A DNA stretch of 64,000 bases, from positions 1,757,001 to 1,821,000 of the forward strand of contig CP159373.1 of NCBI GenBank assembly GCA_032595685.2, in the 5' to 3' direction. How positions within the stretch are numbered: position 1 is the first letter of the stretch; each line of letters opens with the position of its first letter. The notes under the pieces are model-generated. The model ran no database searches. It worked only from the letters and a program-made list of their open reading frames with translations, and was not told the origin of the DNA. This stretch comes from Candidatus Electrothrix aestuarii (lineage in GTDB: Bacteria; Desulfobacterota; Desulfobulbia; Desulfobulbales; Desulfobulbaceae). Shown piece by piece: positions 1-14,598 of this stretch. Position numbers and translations under genes: made by a program.

Positions 1-1737
1 AACGATAAGATGGATAACATCCATTGGTACCCCATTTTTGATCGAATCATTCAGCAGGACCTTGAGCGATTTATCAACATAGGGTTCCCGAAACGAAACC
101 GGGGCGAATCGCTTACGGAAGTGATTAAAATAGGGCTGGTTATCTGTGGGAACGTGCATTCGGTAAGGGATATTCTTTTCCAGTTCTGGAGACAGTTTCC
201 CGGAAAAAAACTCTGGTTTAAGGGCGCTGCCAGCGGGATCAAGAGGATTATGGAGCAGTTTAAAACGATCCCCCATCAAGAGATGGACTCGGTCAAACTC
301 CTGCTGGGTCCAAGGCTGCATTTTTATAAAGAGTGTAGGTAAGTTATACCATTCACTTGAATAATAGATTAACATATGTCGGGCAAAATCGCCCCGGCTC
401 ATATTTTTCCAGGCCTGACCCGCTGTCAGCACCATTTTAGGGTAAACATGATGGTTGATATGGAGGACACCGTTTTCGCTGAGATGACTAAAATACTCTT
501 CATAGGCATCAACGGTCTGGAGATAGTTGGGGGAGACTGCTCCTGAGCCGGATGAGATGCTGGCTGAGGTATGATTGGACATCATCTGAATAATGTCATA
601 GGTTTTCTTCCCAGCGCGAAGAAAACTTCGTCCCTCGCCCTGCACGGCATTGACCACCGGGTTAGTATAGGGCTCGAGAGCGTATTGTTGTTTGCCGAGC
701 CGAATAACCGAGCCCACCATTTCCACGGCATCCACCTCCGAGGCACCAAAAGTTACAGCGGCCTTGGTTTCCTGGCCGCCAGCAGCGCCGATGATCAAGA
801 CCTTGGCATCCGTTCCCTCTTTCAGCCAATGGGAGGCATAGACAAAGCGGTCCCAGAAATGATGGGTGGTTTCCTCGGGCAGATTCTGGCGGAGTTTTTT
901 ATAATCTCCGTCAAAATCATAATAGTAACTAGTCTGGGTGCCGCCATCATAGGCGATCCAGGTGTACTTTTTAGCATATTTGATCAGATCAATCCGGGCG
1001 ATCCGATCCCAAATGGTCTGAAGCGGTGGTTTTCCTGTCAGATCGACAATGCCCCTCTTATTCATATGAAAGGGGATCTCGAGATAATCCTGTTCCTTGA
1101 CCAGGAAAGGGAAGAGCGTTACCAGCACAGCAAGGGAGAGAAAGGCTGTCCGGGCGATCTTTGTACGGGTCAGAATGGCAGCCCCGGCAAAGGTCAGGCC
1201 AGAGACAGCAAACAGGAGCCCTGGGCCACCGAAACTGGGGATCAGCAAGGGAACCAGGATACAGCCCAAGGCAGCCCCAGCCAGATCCCAGGCGTAGAGA
1301 CGGCCAAAGGCCTGTACGTGCTCGGTAAAGAGCAGGGAGAGGATAAAGCCACTGAGAAAGAAGGGTACCAGGAGACCTGAAAAACTGAGAAAGACCTTTA
1401 TACCTAAGGAGGAAACAGAGGAGAACTCATTAAAATCAACGCGCAGAACTGAGAGGAGAACAAAGACCCCGAGATAGCTTATCGCCAAAAAAAAGGTGAG
1501 GGGAAGAGCTACCTTGGGCGTCCAGGCAAGGCGGTGGGCAAAGATTGAGGTCATAACCCCGGCAATACCGAATCCCAGCAAGGCCAGGGTGATAACCATA
1601 TACGAAAAATGAGGATACCAAAGGACGTCCAGTATCCTGATCAGGGCTAATTCATAGAACAGAGTTGATAGGGCTATAAAGGCCACATATCCCTGCACTG
1701 GTCGCAACGTCGTGTTCACATTTTTCTTGTTTTCCAT
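1..1737 (-). CDS. Membrane-anchored spermidine-synthase-like methyltransferase-fold protein (partial, runs off the left edge)
   Basis: The minus strand is open from an ATG at 1737 to base 1 with no stop, giving at least 579 residues. The first 220 or so residues hold several hydrophobic segments, beginning with YVAFIALSTLFYELALIRIL, and match the integral-membrane part of the spermidine-synthase-like family. The rest is a Rossmann methyltransferase fold: a glycine-rich SAM or dcSAM loop (VLIIGAAGGQE), an acidic residue after the next strand (VDAVEM) and a later YDIIQM strand. Substrate cannot be read from sequence; many membrane-fused members are not proven polyamine synthases. The gene is divergent from msrAB, with a strong hairpin between them. 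The C-terminus is missing because of the window edge, not because of a mutation. Confidence 0.85.
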   Translation of the reverse strand, partial: MENKKNVNTTLRPVQGYVAFIALSTLFYELALIRILDVLWYPHFSYMVITLALLGFGIAGVMTSIFAHRLAWTPKVALPLTFFLAISYLGVFVLLSVLRVDFNEFSSVSSLGIKVFLSFSGLLVPFFLSGFILSLLFTEHVQAFGRLYAWDLAGAALGCILVPLLIPSFGGPGLLFAVSGLTFAGAAILTRTKIARTAFLSLAVLVTLFPFLVKEQDYLEIPFHMNKRGIVDLTGKPPLQTIWDRIARIDLIKYAKKYTWIAYDGGTQTSYYYDFDGDYKKLRQNLPEETTHHFWDRFVYASHWLKEGTDAKVLIIGAAGGQETKAAVTFGASEVDAVEMVGSVIRLGKQQYALEPYTNPVVNAVQGEGRSFLRAGKKTYDIIQMMSNHTSASISSGSGAVSPNYLQTVDAYEEYFSHLSENGVLHINHHVYPKMVLTAGQAWKNMSRGDFARHMLIYYSSEWYNLPTLFIKMQPWTQQEFDRVHLLMGDRFKLLHNPLDPAGSALKPEFFSGKLSPELEKNIPYRMHVPTDNQPYFNHFRKRFAPVSFREPYVDKSLKVLLNDSIKNGVPMDVIHLIV

Positions 1738-1769
1738 TTTCTTACAACTTGCTGAGTTCTGTCCGTATA

Positions 1770-1815
1770 TTGCGCACGGGATTATAGCACCGGGATGCTG
1801 TAATCCCGTGCGCAA
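1770..1815. repeat. Perfect 15-bp inverted repeat (hairpin) between divergent genes
   Basis: Arms TTGCGCACGGGATTA (1770-1784) and its exact complement (1801-1815) are separated by 16 bases, which themselves can extend the stem by about five pairs (TAGCA with TGCTG, one G-T pair). There is no T-run on either side, so a simple intrinsic terminator is unlikely. It lies in the 288-bp gap between two divergent genes. It could be a small palindromic repeat or a regulatory hairpin; nothing else recognisable was seen in this gap. Confidence 0.7.
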
Positions 1816-2025
1816 CCGGCGAGAAGAGCCATTACATAATGCCTTGTTTTACAGCCTGTCAATACTTAATCCACATGAGGACAAGAAAAGACTGATTATT
1901 AAGGGAACGAGCAAGGGACAGGTGCTTGGGCAAAACCTTTTGCATCAGCAGAAAGAATAGCCTATACTCTACAAGAAGATACGAAGAGTGCAAGTCCGCA
2001 TATAACCTTTGCTTTTCCTTGTGCC

Positions 2026-3126
2026 ATGAAATCATTTATTCCGATGCTTATCTTTTTTGCAGGTTGGGGCATGGTCTCTGAGGCCTTTGCAGGACAAAAG
2101 ACGGAACAGGCCATCCTTGCTGGCGGCTGTTTCTGGTGTCTGGAGGCTGATCTGCAAAAGGTCAAAGGGGTGCAAGAGGTTGTTTCCGGTTATACCGGCG
2201 GAACAGGCACCAACCCCACCTATGATGATTATGTGCAAAAGGGGCATATCGAGGTCGTCCAGATAACCTTTGATCCTGATATACTGCCCTATGCAGAGCT
2301 TCTCAATATCTTCTGGAAAAAGGTTGACCCTGTTGATCCAGGCGGACAGTTCTGTGATCGCGGTCATGCCTATTCAACAGCAATCTTCTTTACCTCTGAG
2401 GAGCAGAAGACAATAGCTGAGGCCTCAAAAGCGGCTCTGGAGCAATCGGGTTTGCTTGATCAGCCTGTTGCTACTGAGATACGTGCAAGCAGCACCTTTT
2501 ATCCGGCTGAGGAGTACCATCAGAATTACTCAGAGAAAAATCCCATTCGCTATAAATTCTATCGCTTTAAATGCGGTCGGGATCAGCGACTTGAGGAATT
2601 ATGGGATGGAAAAGAGCTGCCTGCACTTAGCCCGGAAAAATCCGAAAAAAATGCGGGAGGCAATATGAGCTTTACAAGGTTTACAAAGCCGAGTCAGGAA
2701 GAACTGAAGAAACGCCTGACCCCGCTCCAGTATAAGGTCACCCAGGAAGACGGAACAGAACAAGCATTTAAGAATACCTATTGGGAGAATACCCGGCCGG
2801 GTATCTATGTGGATATTGTTTCCGGGGAACCTCTGTTCAGTTCACTGGATAAGTACAAATCCGGGACAGGCTGGCCCAGCTTTACCAAGCCCCTTGAGCC
2901 TGAGAATATCGTCGAGCGCGAGGACAGAAGCTGGTTTTCCGTGCGCACTGAGGTACGGAGCAAACATGCTGACTCGCATCTGGGCCATGTCTTTACTGAC
3001 GGACCAGCACCCACCGGGTTGCGCTATTGCATGAATTCAGTAGCACTCCGTTTTATTCCTGCCGAAGACCTGGAAAAAGAGGGCTATGGTGCCTACAGCA
3101 ATCTCTTTCCTGAAATCAAACGCTGA
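2026..3126 (+). CDS. msrAB: Exported bifunctional methionine sulfoxide reductase A/B (MsrA-MsrB fusion)
   Basis: It repairs oxidised methionine in proteins, with MsrA acting on the S and MsrB on the R sulfoxide. Residues 1-23 form a signal peptide ending near EAFA, so it probably acts in the periplasm. MsrA spans about residues 27-190 with the catalytic GGCFWC motif. MsrB (about 215-366) has the GTGWPSF and HLGHVF motifs and the catalytic cysteine in RYCMNS. The MsrB half lacks the CxxC zinc pairs found in many MsrB proteins, a known variant. Length (366 aa) is usual for a fusion. No clear Shine-Dalgarno precedes the ATG, but the signal peptide supports this start. It ends 33 bp before the glycosyltransferase. 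Confidence 0.95.
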   Translation: MKSFIPMLIFFAGWGMVSEAFAGQKTEQAILAGGCFWCLEADLQKVKGVQEVVSGYTGGTGTNPTYDDYVQKGHIEVVQITFDPDILPYAELLNIFWKKVDPVDPGGQFCDRGHAYSTAIFFTSEEQKTIAEASKAALEQSGLLDQPVATEIRASSTFYPAEEYHQNYSEKNPIRYKFYRFKCGRDQRLEELWDGKELPALSPEKSEKNAGGNMSFTRFTKPSQEELKKRLTPLQYKVTQEDGTEQAFKNTYWENTRPGIYVDIVSGEPLFSSLDKYKSGTGWPSFTKPLEPENIVEREDRSWFSVRTEVRSKHADSHLGHVFTDGPAPTGLRYCMNSVALRFIPAEDLEKEGYGAYSNLFPEIKR

Positions 3127-3159
3127 ATCGTCCATCATTCCACCTCCTGATTATCCTGC

Positions 3160-6100
3160 ATGCCCCGTATTTCCGTTGTTATCCCCTGTTATAATCAGGG
3201 GATCTTTGTTGATGAAGCTATCAATTCCGTTCTCGTCCAGACCTGGCAGGATTTTGAAATCATCGTGGTCAACGATGGTTCAACTGACTCCTTTACCGAC
3301 AGCCATCTCAGGAAGCTGGATTTCCCCAAGACCCGGGTTCTCCACACAACAAATCAGGGCTTAGCCTCTGCCAGAAATAATGGTATCCGGGAGGCCCAAG
3401 GCGAGTACATCCTACCTCTGGATGCGGATGATCGGATCGGCCCAACCTACCTGGAGCAGGCCATACGTTTGCTGGATAACGATCCAGAGTTGGGAATAGT
3501 CTATTGCAAGGCGCAACTTTTCGGTGATGTTGCGACCGAGTGGCTACTGCCGGAGTTCTCCCTGCAACGAATTTTGTTGGATAACATCATCTTCTGCACC
3601 GCCTTTTTCCGAAAGAGCGACTGGGAGACCGCAGGCGGTTTTGATTCAGCCATGATCTATGGCTGGGAAGATTACGATTTCTGGCTTTCCTTACTGGAAA
3701 TGGGACGCAAGGTTGTCCAGATCCAGGACATCCTTTTTTACTACCGGGTTGCTGCGGATTCAATGGTCCGGGCCCGACCACGGCAGCATAAGGTGGAGAG
3801 TTTTGCCCGCATCTTCCGAAAACACCAAGATCTTTACGCCCAATATATAGAAGTCTGGGTTGATAAGCTGTTGGACGTCACTGAACCTTATCATCAGGCA
3901 GCCCTTTTCCCGGAAGGCAGTAAGGCCGAAAAGCATCCTGATTTGGTCCGTAAAATAGACCCTGGCATCCGTCGCTTGCAATTCACGCTCACTCCGGAGC
4001 AGGGACGTTCATTTATTTTCCGACCAGCTGATCGCCAGGTTATTCTTCGCATTCAGAGAATTTCTTTGGAAGGATCAGATGACAACGAGAACCCGGTTAC
4101 CTATTCCCATACGGCGGATTTCATCCAAGACGATGTTTTCTTTTTTTGCTCTTCAGTCCCCTCATTGCAGCTTCACCTTCCTGAGCATGATAGAGCGAAA
4201 GACTCGTATTCTCTCATTATAGAAATTGAATATCTGGCCTTTGGTCAGGACTGCCTTCCTCTCCTCGTCAACCTGTTAAAAGACCAGATGACCAAGCCTG
4301 ATGAATCTCTTAGTCCCCCTGTTTCTCCTGCTCAATCAGTATGTTGGTCATTTAGGGTAAAATGGTTCATAAAAGCAATTTCCTATCGCTTAATCTCGGC
4401 TCGTCGTTTTCATTATCAAAAAATAGAGCAAAGTGGTCTCTTTGATAACGAATTTTACTTGAATGGAGATCCAGAACTTGCCCTGCTAGGACTTGATCCT
4501 TTGCTGCATTATCTTGAAAATGGAGCAAAGGAACGGAGAAAGCCTAATCCCCTTTTTGACGTAGCATGGTATTACCATGAGTATAAATTAACAGCAGAAC
4601 AAGACCCGCTACTTCATTATATTGAACAGGGCTGGAAGCAGGGTAATAAACCCCATCCCCTCTTTTTTACCTCCTATTACGCCGAGAAATACCCAGAAAG
4701 TATTGCTGAAAACCAGACGCCCCTTGCCCATTATCTGAAGTTGGAGAACAGAATCTCCCAGAGCCCTATGCCCTTTTTTGATATGGGGTATTATTGTGAG
4801 CGCAATCCCACAATACGAAAAGGATGGACTTTCCCTCTTCTTCATTTTTGGCGATTTGGCAATGAGGAAGAGCAGCTGCCAACCCCCCTGTTCGATCCAG
4901 AGTTTTATCGGGAGACCTATCAGCTGGAGGAGCTTTCCCATGTGGAGCTCTTTCTTCATTATGTAGAGAAAGGTTGCCGGAAAAAATATCAGCCTTCTGC
5001 CCTATTTGATGCCGAATTTTATAGTGTCACCTATCCTGCATCTCAGAACTCCTTTCATCCCCTGGAATATTATCAGGAGCATGGCCTCACAGCTGGACAT
5101 TACCCATGTCGCGAGATCGCAGACTTACCGAAGAAACCGGTTATCAGCATCCTGGTCCCAGTCTTCAACACCGATGAGGGATTACTGCGCCGCTGTATTC
5201 ACTCGGTTTTGTATCAGGCATACCCCCATTGGGAGCTCTGCCTGGTGGACGACGGGAGTTCTGCTGAGCACATTCCTCCCCTTCTTAAAGAATATGCTGC
5301 CCGGGATAAGCGAATAAAGATCAGTCTGGAAAAAGAAAATGTTGGTATTTCCCTGGTCACGAATAAGGCTGCTCAACTGGCCAGCGGCGAATATTTTGCC
5401 TTCTTGGATCATGATGATGAGCTCACCCTAGATGCCTTATACCAAGTTGTTTTGGCAATTAATACCTATGATCCCGATGCCCTGTACAGCGATGAGGAAC
5501 TCATTGATTGGAGGGGACTACGCTGCACCAGGTTTTATAAGTCCGACTATAATCCTGAGTTATTGCTCTGCCATAATTATATCACCCATTTTTTTGTGAC
5601 CAGAAGCACACTGTTTCGGCAGGTGGGAGGCCTGTCAGCCGAGTGTACTGGTGCCCAGGATTATGATCTGGTCCTGAAAATCGCAGAGCAGAGTAAGCGG
5701 ATTCACCATATTCGTCGTTCGCTGTACCGATGGCGGGCCGCAGAGACTTCTACCAGTATTCATCATGACCAAAAGGATTATGCTGATGCAGCTGGCCTAA
5801 AAGCCTTGAGCAATGCTGTTGAACGGAGAGGCATGGAGGCCACGGTCCAGCGTGGTCTGTTGAATTTTTATTATCGCTTACAGCGCAAAGCAAAGGAGAC
5901 CTGTCAGGTTACGGCCTTGATCAGGGTTTCTGATAAGATGGAAACTCTGGGAGAGTGGTTGCAAGAGTTGCTCGCAAGGACTGCCTATCCCAATATTGAC
6001 TATATAATCCTGCATCGAAATTCAGTGGGGGACATCTCTGCTGAACTCCCGGAAGAGCTGAGAACCCTAGTTCGCTTTTATCAGCTGAAAGAGCAGGAAG

Positions 6101-6726
6101 GAGAGGCTGCGGCCTTGAACCGGCTTGCGGAACAGGTTATGGGTGAGCACCTTGTTTTTCTCCAACCGGGCATCTTGCCGCAGGAGAAAAACTGGGTAAA
6201 GACAATGCTCGCTTATTCGCAGGAAGAGGGCTGCGGGGTGGTCAGTGGAGTAGTTGCAGGGCCTGATGAAGAGATCAATAATCTGGCTTTGCCAGATCTC
6301 TCGGATAAGAGCTGCCAAGCCTTTCGTTCTCTGCTCACCGAAGGCTCAGTCCACCTTAACGGGATGCACTGCCCCCAAAATGTCCTTGCTTGCTCCTTTG
6401 ATTTCTGCATGATCGAGATCAAGTTGTTTCGGACTATGCAGGGTTTTGACGGAGAAAGCTTCCCTGAGTATCTCTACGATATTGATTTTTGCCTTCGTCT
6501 CAGAGAGGCCGGGAGAGAACATATTTTTACCCCCTTTTGCAAGGCCGTTATCACAGCATCGAAAGAGAGGTTTTCCTCGACAGAAGACTGGATTGATGAA
6601 AAGATATGTTTTCAGAAAAGGTGGAGAGCTGTCCTAGAGCACAACCCCTATTATAACGAAAACCGGTTGCTCACTGAACTTCAGGTTTCACGGGAAGAGT
6701 GGTTGCACTGGATTGCTGGGGGGTAG
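3160..6726 (+). CDS. Giant multi-module family 2 glycosyltransferase with internal tandem repeats
   Basis: This 1188-residue protein probably builds a surface polysaccharide or glycan. The N-terminal GT2 domain (about 4-220) starts with ISVVIPCYNQG and has the DADD metal and nucleotide motif. Residues of about 423-650 contain roughly six repeats of 35-40 residues, each built on (L)FD-x-x-YY/FY ... PL-x-HY/HF ... G ... P-x-P-L-F. A second GT2 domain begins near residue 658 (SILVPVFN) with DHDDE. The last 275 residues resemble a third GT2 domain without a clear DxD. The repeat type is known between GT domains in very large bacterial glycosyltransferases. No export signal is seen. It stands alone, with no polysaccharide operon adjacent. 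Acceptor and sugar cannot be inferred. Confidence 0.88.
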   Translation: MPRISVVIPCYNQGIFVDEAINSVLVQTWQDFEIIVVNDGSTDSFTDSHLRKLDFPKTRVLHTTNQGLASARNNGIREAQGEYILPLDADDRIGPTYLEQAIRLLDNDPELGIVYCKAQLFGDVATEWLLPEFSLQRILLDNIIFCTAFFRKSDWETAGGFDSAMIYGWEDYDFWLSLLEMGRKVVQIQDILFYYRVAADSMVRARPRQHKVESFARIFRKHQDLYAQYIEVWVDKLLDVTEPYHQAALFPEGSKAEKHPDLVRKIDPGIRRLQFTLTPEQGRSFIFRPADRQVILRIQRISLEGSDDNENPVTYSHTADFIQDDVFFFCSSVPSLQLHLPEHDRAKDSYSLIIEIEYLAFGQDCLPLLVNLLKDQMTKPDESLSPPVSPAQSVCWSFRVKWFIKAISYRLISARRFHYQKIEQSGLFDNEFYLNGDPELALLGLDPLLHYLENGAKERRKPNPLFDVAWYYHEYKLTAEQDPLLHYIEQGWKQGNKPHPLFFTSYYAEKYPESIAENQTPLAHYLKLENRISQSPMPFFDMGYYCERNPTIRKGWTFPLLHFWRFGNEEEQLPTPLFDPEFYRETYQLEELSHVELFLHYVEKGCRKKYQPSALFDAEFYSVTYPASQNSFHPLEYYQEHGLTAGHYPCREIADLPKKPVISILVPVFNTDEGLLRRCIHSVLYQAYPHWELCLVDDGSSAEHIPPLLKEYAARDKRIKISLEKENVGISLVTNKAAQLASGEYFAFLDHDDELTLDALYQVVLAINTYDPDALYSDEELIDWRGLRCTRFYKSDYNPELLLCHNYITHFFVTRSTLFRQVGGLSAECTGAQDYDLVLKIAEQSKRIHHIRRSLYRWRAAETSTSIHHDQKDYADAAGLKALSNAVERRGMEATVQRGLLNFYYRLQRKAKETCQVTALIRVSDKMETLGEWLQELLARTAYPNIDYIILHRNSVGDISAELPEELRTLVRFYQLKEQEGEAAALNRLAEQVMGEHLVFLQPGILPQEKNWVKTMLAYSQEEGCGVVSGVVAGPDEEINNLALPDLSDKSCQAFRSLLTEGSVHLNGMHCPQNVLACSFDFCMIEIKLFRTMQGFDGESFPEYLYDIDFCLRLREAGREHIFTPFCKAVITASKERFSSTEDWIDEKICFQKRWRAVLEHNPYYNENRLLTELQVSREEWLHWIAGG

Positions 6727-6733
6727 GCTATAG

Positions 6734-6963
6734 TGTGCCCCACAAATGAGACAGTGTGTTAAGGTAGAATTTGCACTGTCTCAATAGGAGAAACTATGAA
6801 GAGAAGAAAGTACAGCAGCAAAATGAAAGCAAAGGTGTCGCAGGAACGTTTCGAAGCCACGCTGCCTTACAGCAGGGCCTTGCTTTTTCCTTATGATGGG
6901 GCCGTCAACAGCGTCCCGGAGGGACAGCCCGGTAATAGCCCCGTGATTTATCGCGGGGGCTAG
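6734..6963 (+). pseudogene. IS3-like insertion sequence remnant with a truncated OrfA start
   Basis: A possible IS end starts TGTGCCCC at 6734. It is followed by an inverted pair GAGACAGTG/CACTGTCTC (about 6748-6782), a GGAG ribosome site and an ATG at 6796. The first residues, MKRRKYSSKMKAKVSQERFE, resemble the helix-turn-helix start of IS3-family OrfA. After about 20 residues the similarity ends, and the frame runs into REP-type repeat DNA and stops at 6963. No OrfB or second IS end is present, so this is a dead fragment. The family assignment rests on a short stretch. Confidence 0.5.
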
Positions 6964-7075
6964 ATGCGATTGCGGTATGAAGGACCAGGGGAAAACCTTG
7001 GGCTACGGACAATTGCGGCATAAATCCCCAGGGTTAAAACCCTGGGCTATTTTCGTTCGTCCCTCCGGGACGGGT
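6911..7075. repeat. REP-type palindromic repeats on one side of the RAYT gene
   Basis: Two palindromic modules are visible. One at 6911-6960 contains GCGTCCCGGAGGGAC and CCCCGTGATTTATCGCGGGG. The other, at 7025-7075, contains CCCAGGGTTAAAACCCTGGG followed by CGTCCCTCCGGGACG. Near-identical modules lie on the other side of the transposase gene, which is the arrangement expected of REP sequences mobilised by a REP-associated tyrosine transposase. Confidence 0.75.
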
Positions 7076-7527
7076 TATCCGAATACATACCGTTCATCGT
7101 ATTCAGTCTGATGTTTTTTCAGCAACAACAGGAACTCCTCTTCAAAGGAACTGAAACGGTGGTGTTCCTGCTGATTGTCGATATAGGCGATGATTCGTTC
7201 AAGCTGCGAAACACTGACACTGAATCCGCCATAGCCTTCCTGCCAGGAAAAATGTTGGTGTTGCGGAAAGGTCTCGTGAATCCATTTTGAGGCGTTGCCC
7301 TTGATCAGCTGGACCGCCTGTGCCACGGACAGGGTTGACGGAAGGGAGACAAGCTGGTGAATATGATCTTCCGTGCCGCCGATCCGCAACGAGGCTATCT
7401 TATGTTTCCGGGCTGTTCCGCTCATATATTTGTGCAGGCGTTGGCGGATGTCCGCTGTGATCCAGGGTTCCCGGTTTTTGGTGCTGAACACGTAATGGAT
7501 GTGGCAACTGATGTATGAATGCGACAT
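7075..7527 (-). CDS. REP-associated tyrosine transposase (IS200/IS605-like, Y1_Tnp)
   Basis: A Y1-type single-strand transposase of 150 residues. Visible family features are the HUH metal motif, seen as EDHIHQLV; a catalytic tyrosine in the C-terminal helix around QLERIIAYIDNQQEHH; and the YHVVF-like start, here CHIHYVFSTKNREPWI. The frame stays open for 70 codons upstream, but that part is translated REP DNA. The ATG at 7527, preceded by GGAG, begins MSHSYISC, as expected for the family. RAYT proteins are thought to move REP palindromes. Both flanks carry such palindromes, and degenerate relatives occur near 41.0 and 55.0 kb. The gene looks intact. Confidence 0.9.
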   Translation of the reverse strand: MSHSYISCHIHYVFSTKNREPWITADIRQRLHKYMSGTARKHKIASLRIGGTEDHIHQLVSLPSTLSVAQAVQLIKGNASKWIHETFPQHQHFSWQEGYGGFSVSVSQLERIIAYIDNQQEHHRFSSFEEEFLLLLKKHQTEYDERYVFG

Positions 7528-7563
7528 GGCGTGCTCCGTTTTTTGTTTGATGTCCCAAGAATA

Positions 7564-7757
7564 CCCAGGGTTAAAACCCCGGGCTATTTCCGTTCGTCCC
7601 TCCGGGACGGGTTCAACCCCCGGCGGCACAGCGTCCCGTAGGGACTGCCGGTAATAGCCCCGTGATTTATCGCGGGGAATAGGTGTGATTGCGGCCAGTC
7701 CAGAATCCCCAGGGTTAAAACCCTGGGCTATTTTCATTCGTCCCTACAGGACGGGTT
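7564..7757. repeat. REP-type palindromic repeats on the other side of the RAYT gene
   Basis: Three modules: 7564-7612 (CCCAGGGTTAAAACCCCGGG then CGTCCCTCCGGGACG), 7630-7680 (GCGTCCCGTAGGGAC then CCCCGTGATTTATCGCGGGG) and 7706-7757 (same as the first, with CCCTACAGGACG). They match the modules at 6911-7075 almost base for base, so the transposase gene sits inside a set of its likely substrate repeats. Confidence 0.75.
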
Positions 7758-7847
7758 GATCCGCTGGCAACACAGCATCCTGGGTTATGCCCGCAGCCTC
7801 AGGGTAAACACCATTCGCGGGTCTCCGATGGATCGATTGCATGGTTT

Positions 7848-13667
<5,820 letters not shown>

Positions 13668-13668
13668 G

Positions 13669-14457
13669 TCATCCTGCTATATCTGATCGTATCGCCCAAA
13701 GATCAGGGAAGAAAGGTTTGAAAAGGGTCCCGCGCAGATATTCGGCACCTGAAGAACCACCGGTACCGGGTTTGTCACCAAGGATGCGCTCCACCGTTTT
13801 TACATGCTGATAACGCCATTCCTGGATCACTTCATCAATATCAAGCAAGCCCTCACAGATATAGCTTAATTGCGGGTCTGAATTGTATATCTCTCGTAAG
13901 ATCTGTTGCGTTTCTTGTGATGGTGTGGTGGGTTCGTCAGATATCTTTCCTAAGGACTCCTTTGGCACGGGGTATCCAGAAGCATGGAGCAGGGCAAGGA
14001 ATCCATCCCAAACAGATGGTTGGGCCATTCTGCGAAGAAGACGTTCATGCTCAGAGGGACTCTTGTTAAATATCTCCAGGATCTTTTTGCGTTTATAGCC
14101 CAGAGCGAACTCCAGTTCCCTGAACTGCGATGATTGGAATCCGCTGGCTGTTTGGAGTTTGTTACGAAAACTGAGAAACTCCACCGGAGTCATGGTCTTT
14201 AATATGTCCGTTTGCTGTACCAATACCTTAAAAATAGTACGGATACGTTTTATCGTGTGGGGGATTTTTTTACTCTCGCCAGCGAACATAAAGTCTGTGA
14301 GATGATCAATCTCGTGGAGAACTTCCTTGAACCAGAGTTCATAGGCTTGATGGATGATGATGAATAACATCTCATCATGTTCCGGTTTATCTGATGCAGG
14401 TTTCTGGAGCGAAAGAAGTTCCTCCACTTGAAGATAACGCCCATATGTCAGAGCCAT
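13669..14457 (-). CDS. kynA: Tryptophan 2,3-dioxygenase
   Basis: A heme dioxygenase that opens the indole ring of tryptophan with O2 to give N-formylkynurenine. The 262 residues show the family signature HDEMLFIIIHQAYELWFKE near the N-terminus, which includes the active-site histidine. The proximal heme histidine is probably in WRYQHVKTVERILG, and the substrate-loop motif is GTGGSSGAEYLR. Length is near the bacterial norm. It forms a two-gene unit with kynU (1-bp gap). Its need for O2 is notable in a genome that otherwise points to anaerobic sulfur metabolism. The start at 14457 begins MALTYGRYLQ, and about 140 bp separate it from the upstream rhomboid-like gene. Confidence 0.93.
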   Translation of the reverse strand: MALTYGRYLQVEELLSLQKPASDKPEHDEMLFIIIHQAYELWFKEVLHEIDHLTDFMFAGESKKIPHTIKRIRTIFKVLVQQTDILKTMTPVEFLSFRNKLQTASGFQSSQFRELEFALGYKRKKILEIFNKSPSEHERLLRRMAQPSVWDGFLALLHASGYPVPKESLGKISDEPTTPSQETQQILREIYNSDPQLSYICEGLLDIDEVIQEWRYQHVKTVERILGDKPGTGGSSGAEYLRGTLFKPFFPDLWAIRSDIAG

Positions 14458-14598
14458 ATATTACTCCTTTTTGAAAGAGATCGATAATAATGTAGTAGGC
14501 GAAACAGGTATACCCGCCTGGTAAATCAAGAAGATGAAATTGATTCGGGAGAGGCCTGGAGGGCTGCCCGTGATCGGGGAAACGGGAAGAGTGTTTTC

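Noticed and set aside
571-1380. Plus-strand open frame of 269 codons
   Set aside because: It lies antisense to the membrane-anchored spermidine-synthase-like gene, whose protein has clear family motifs; the plus-strand product has none.
7528-7737. 70-residue N-terminal extension of the RAYT transposase
   Set aside because: The extension is translated REP palindrome DNA; the ATG at 7527 with GGAG gives the normal family start.
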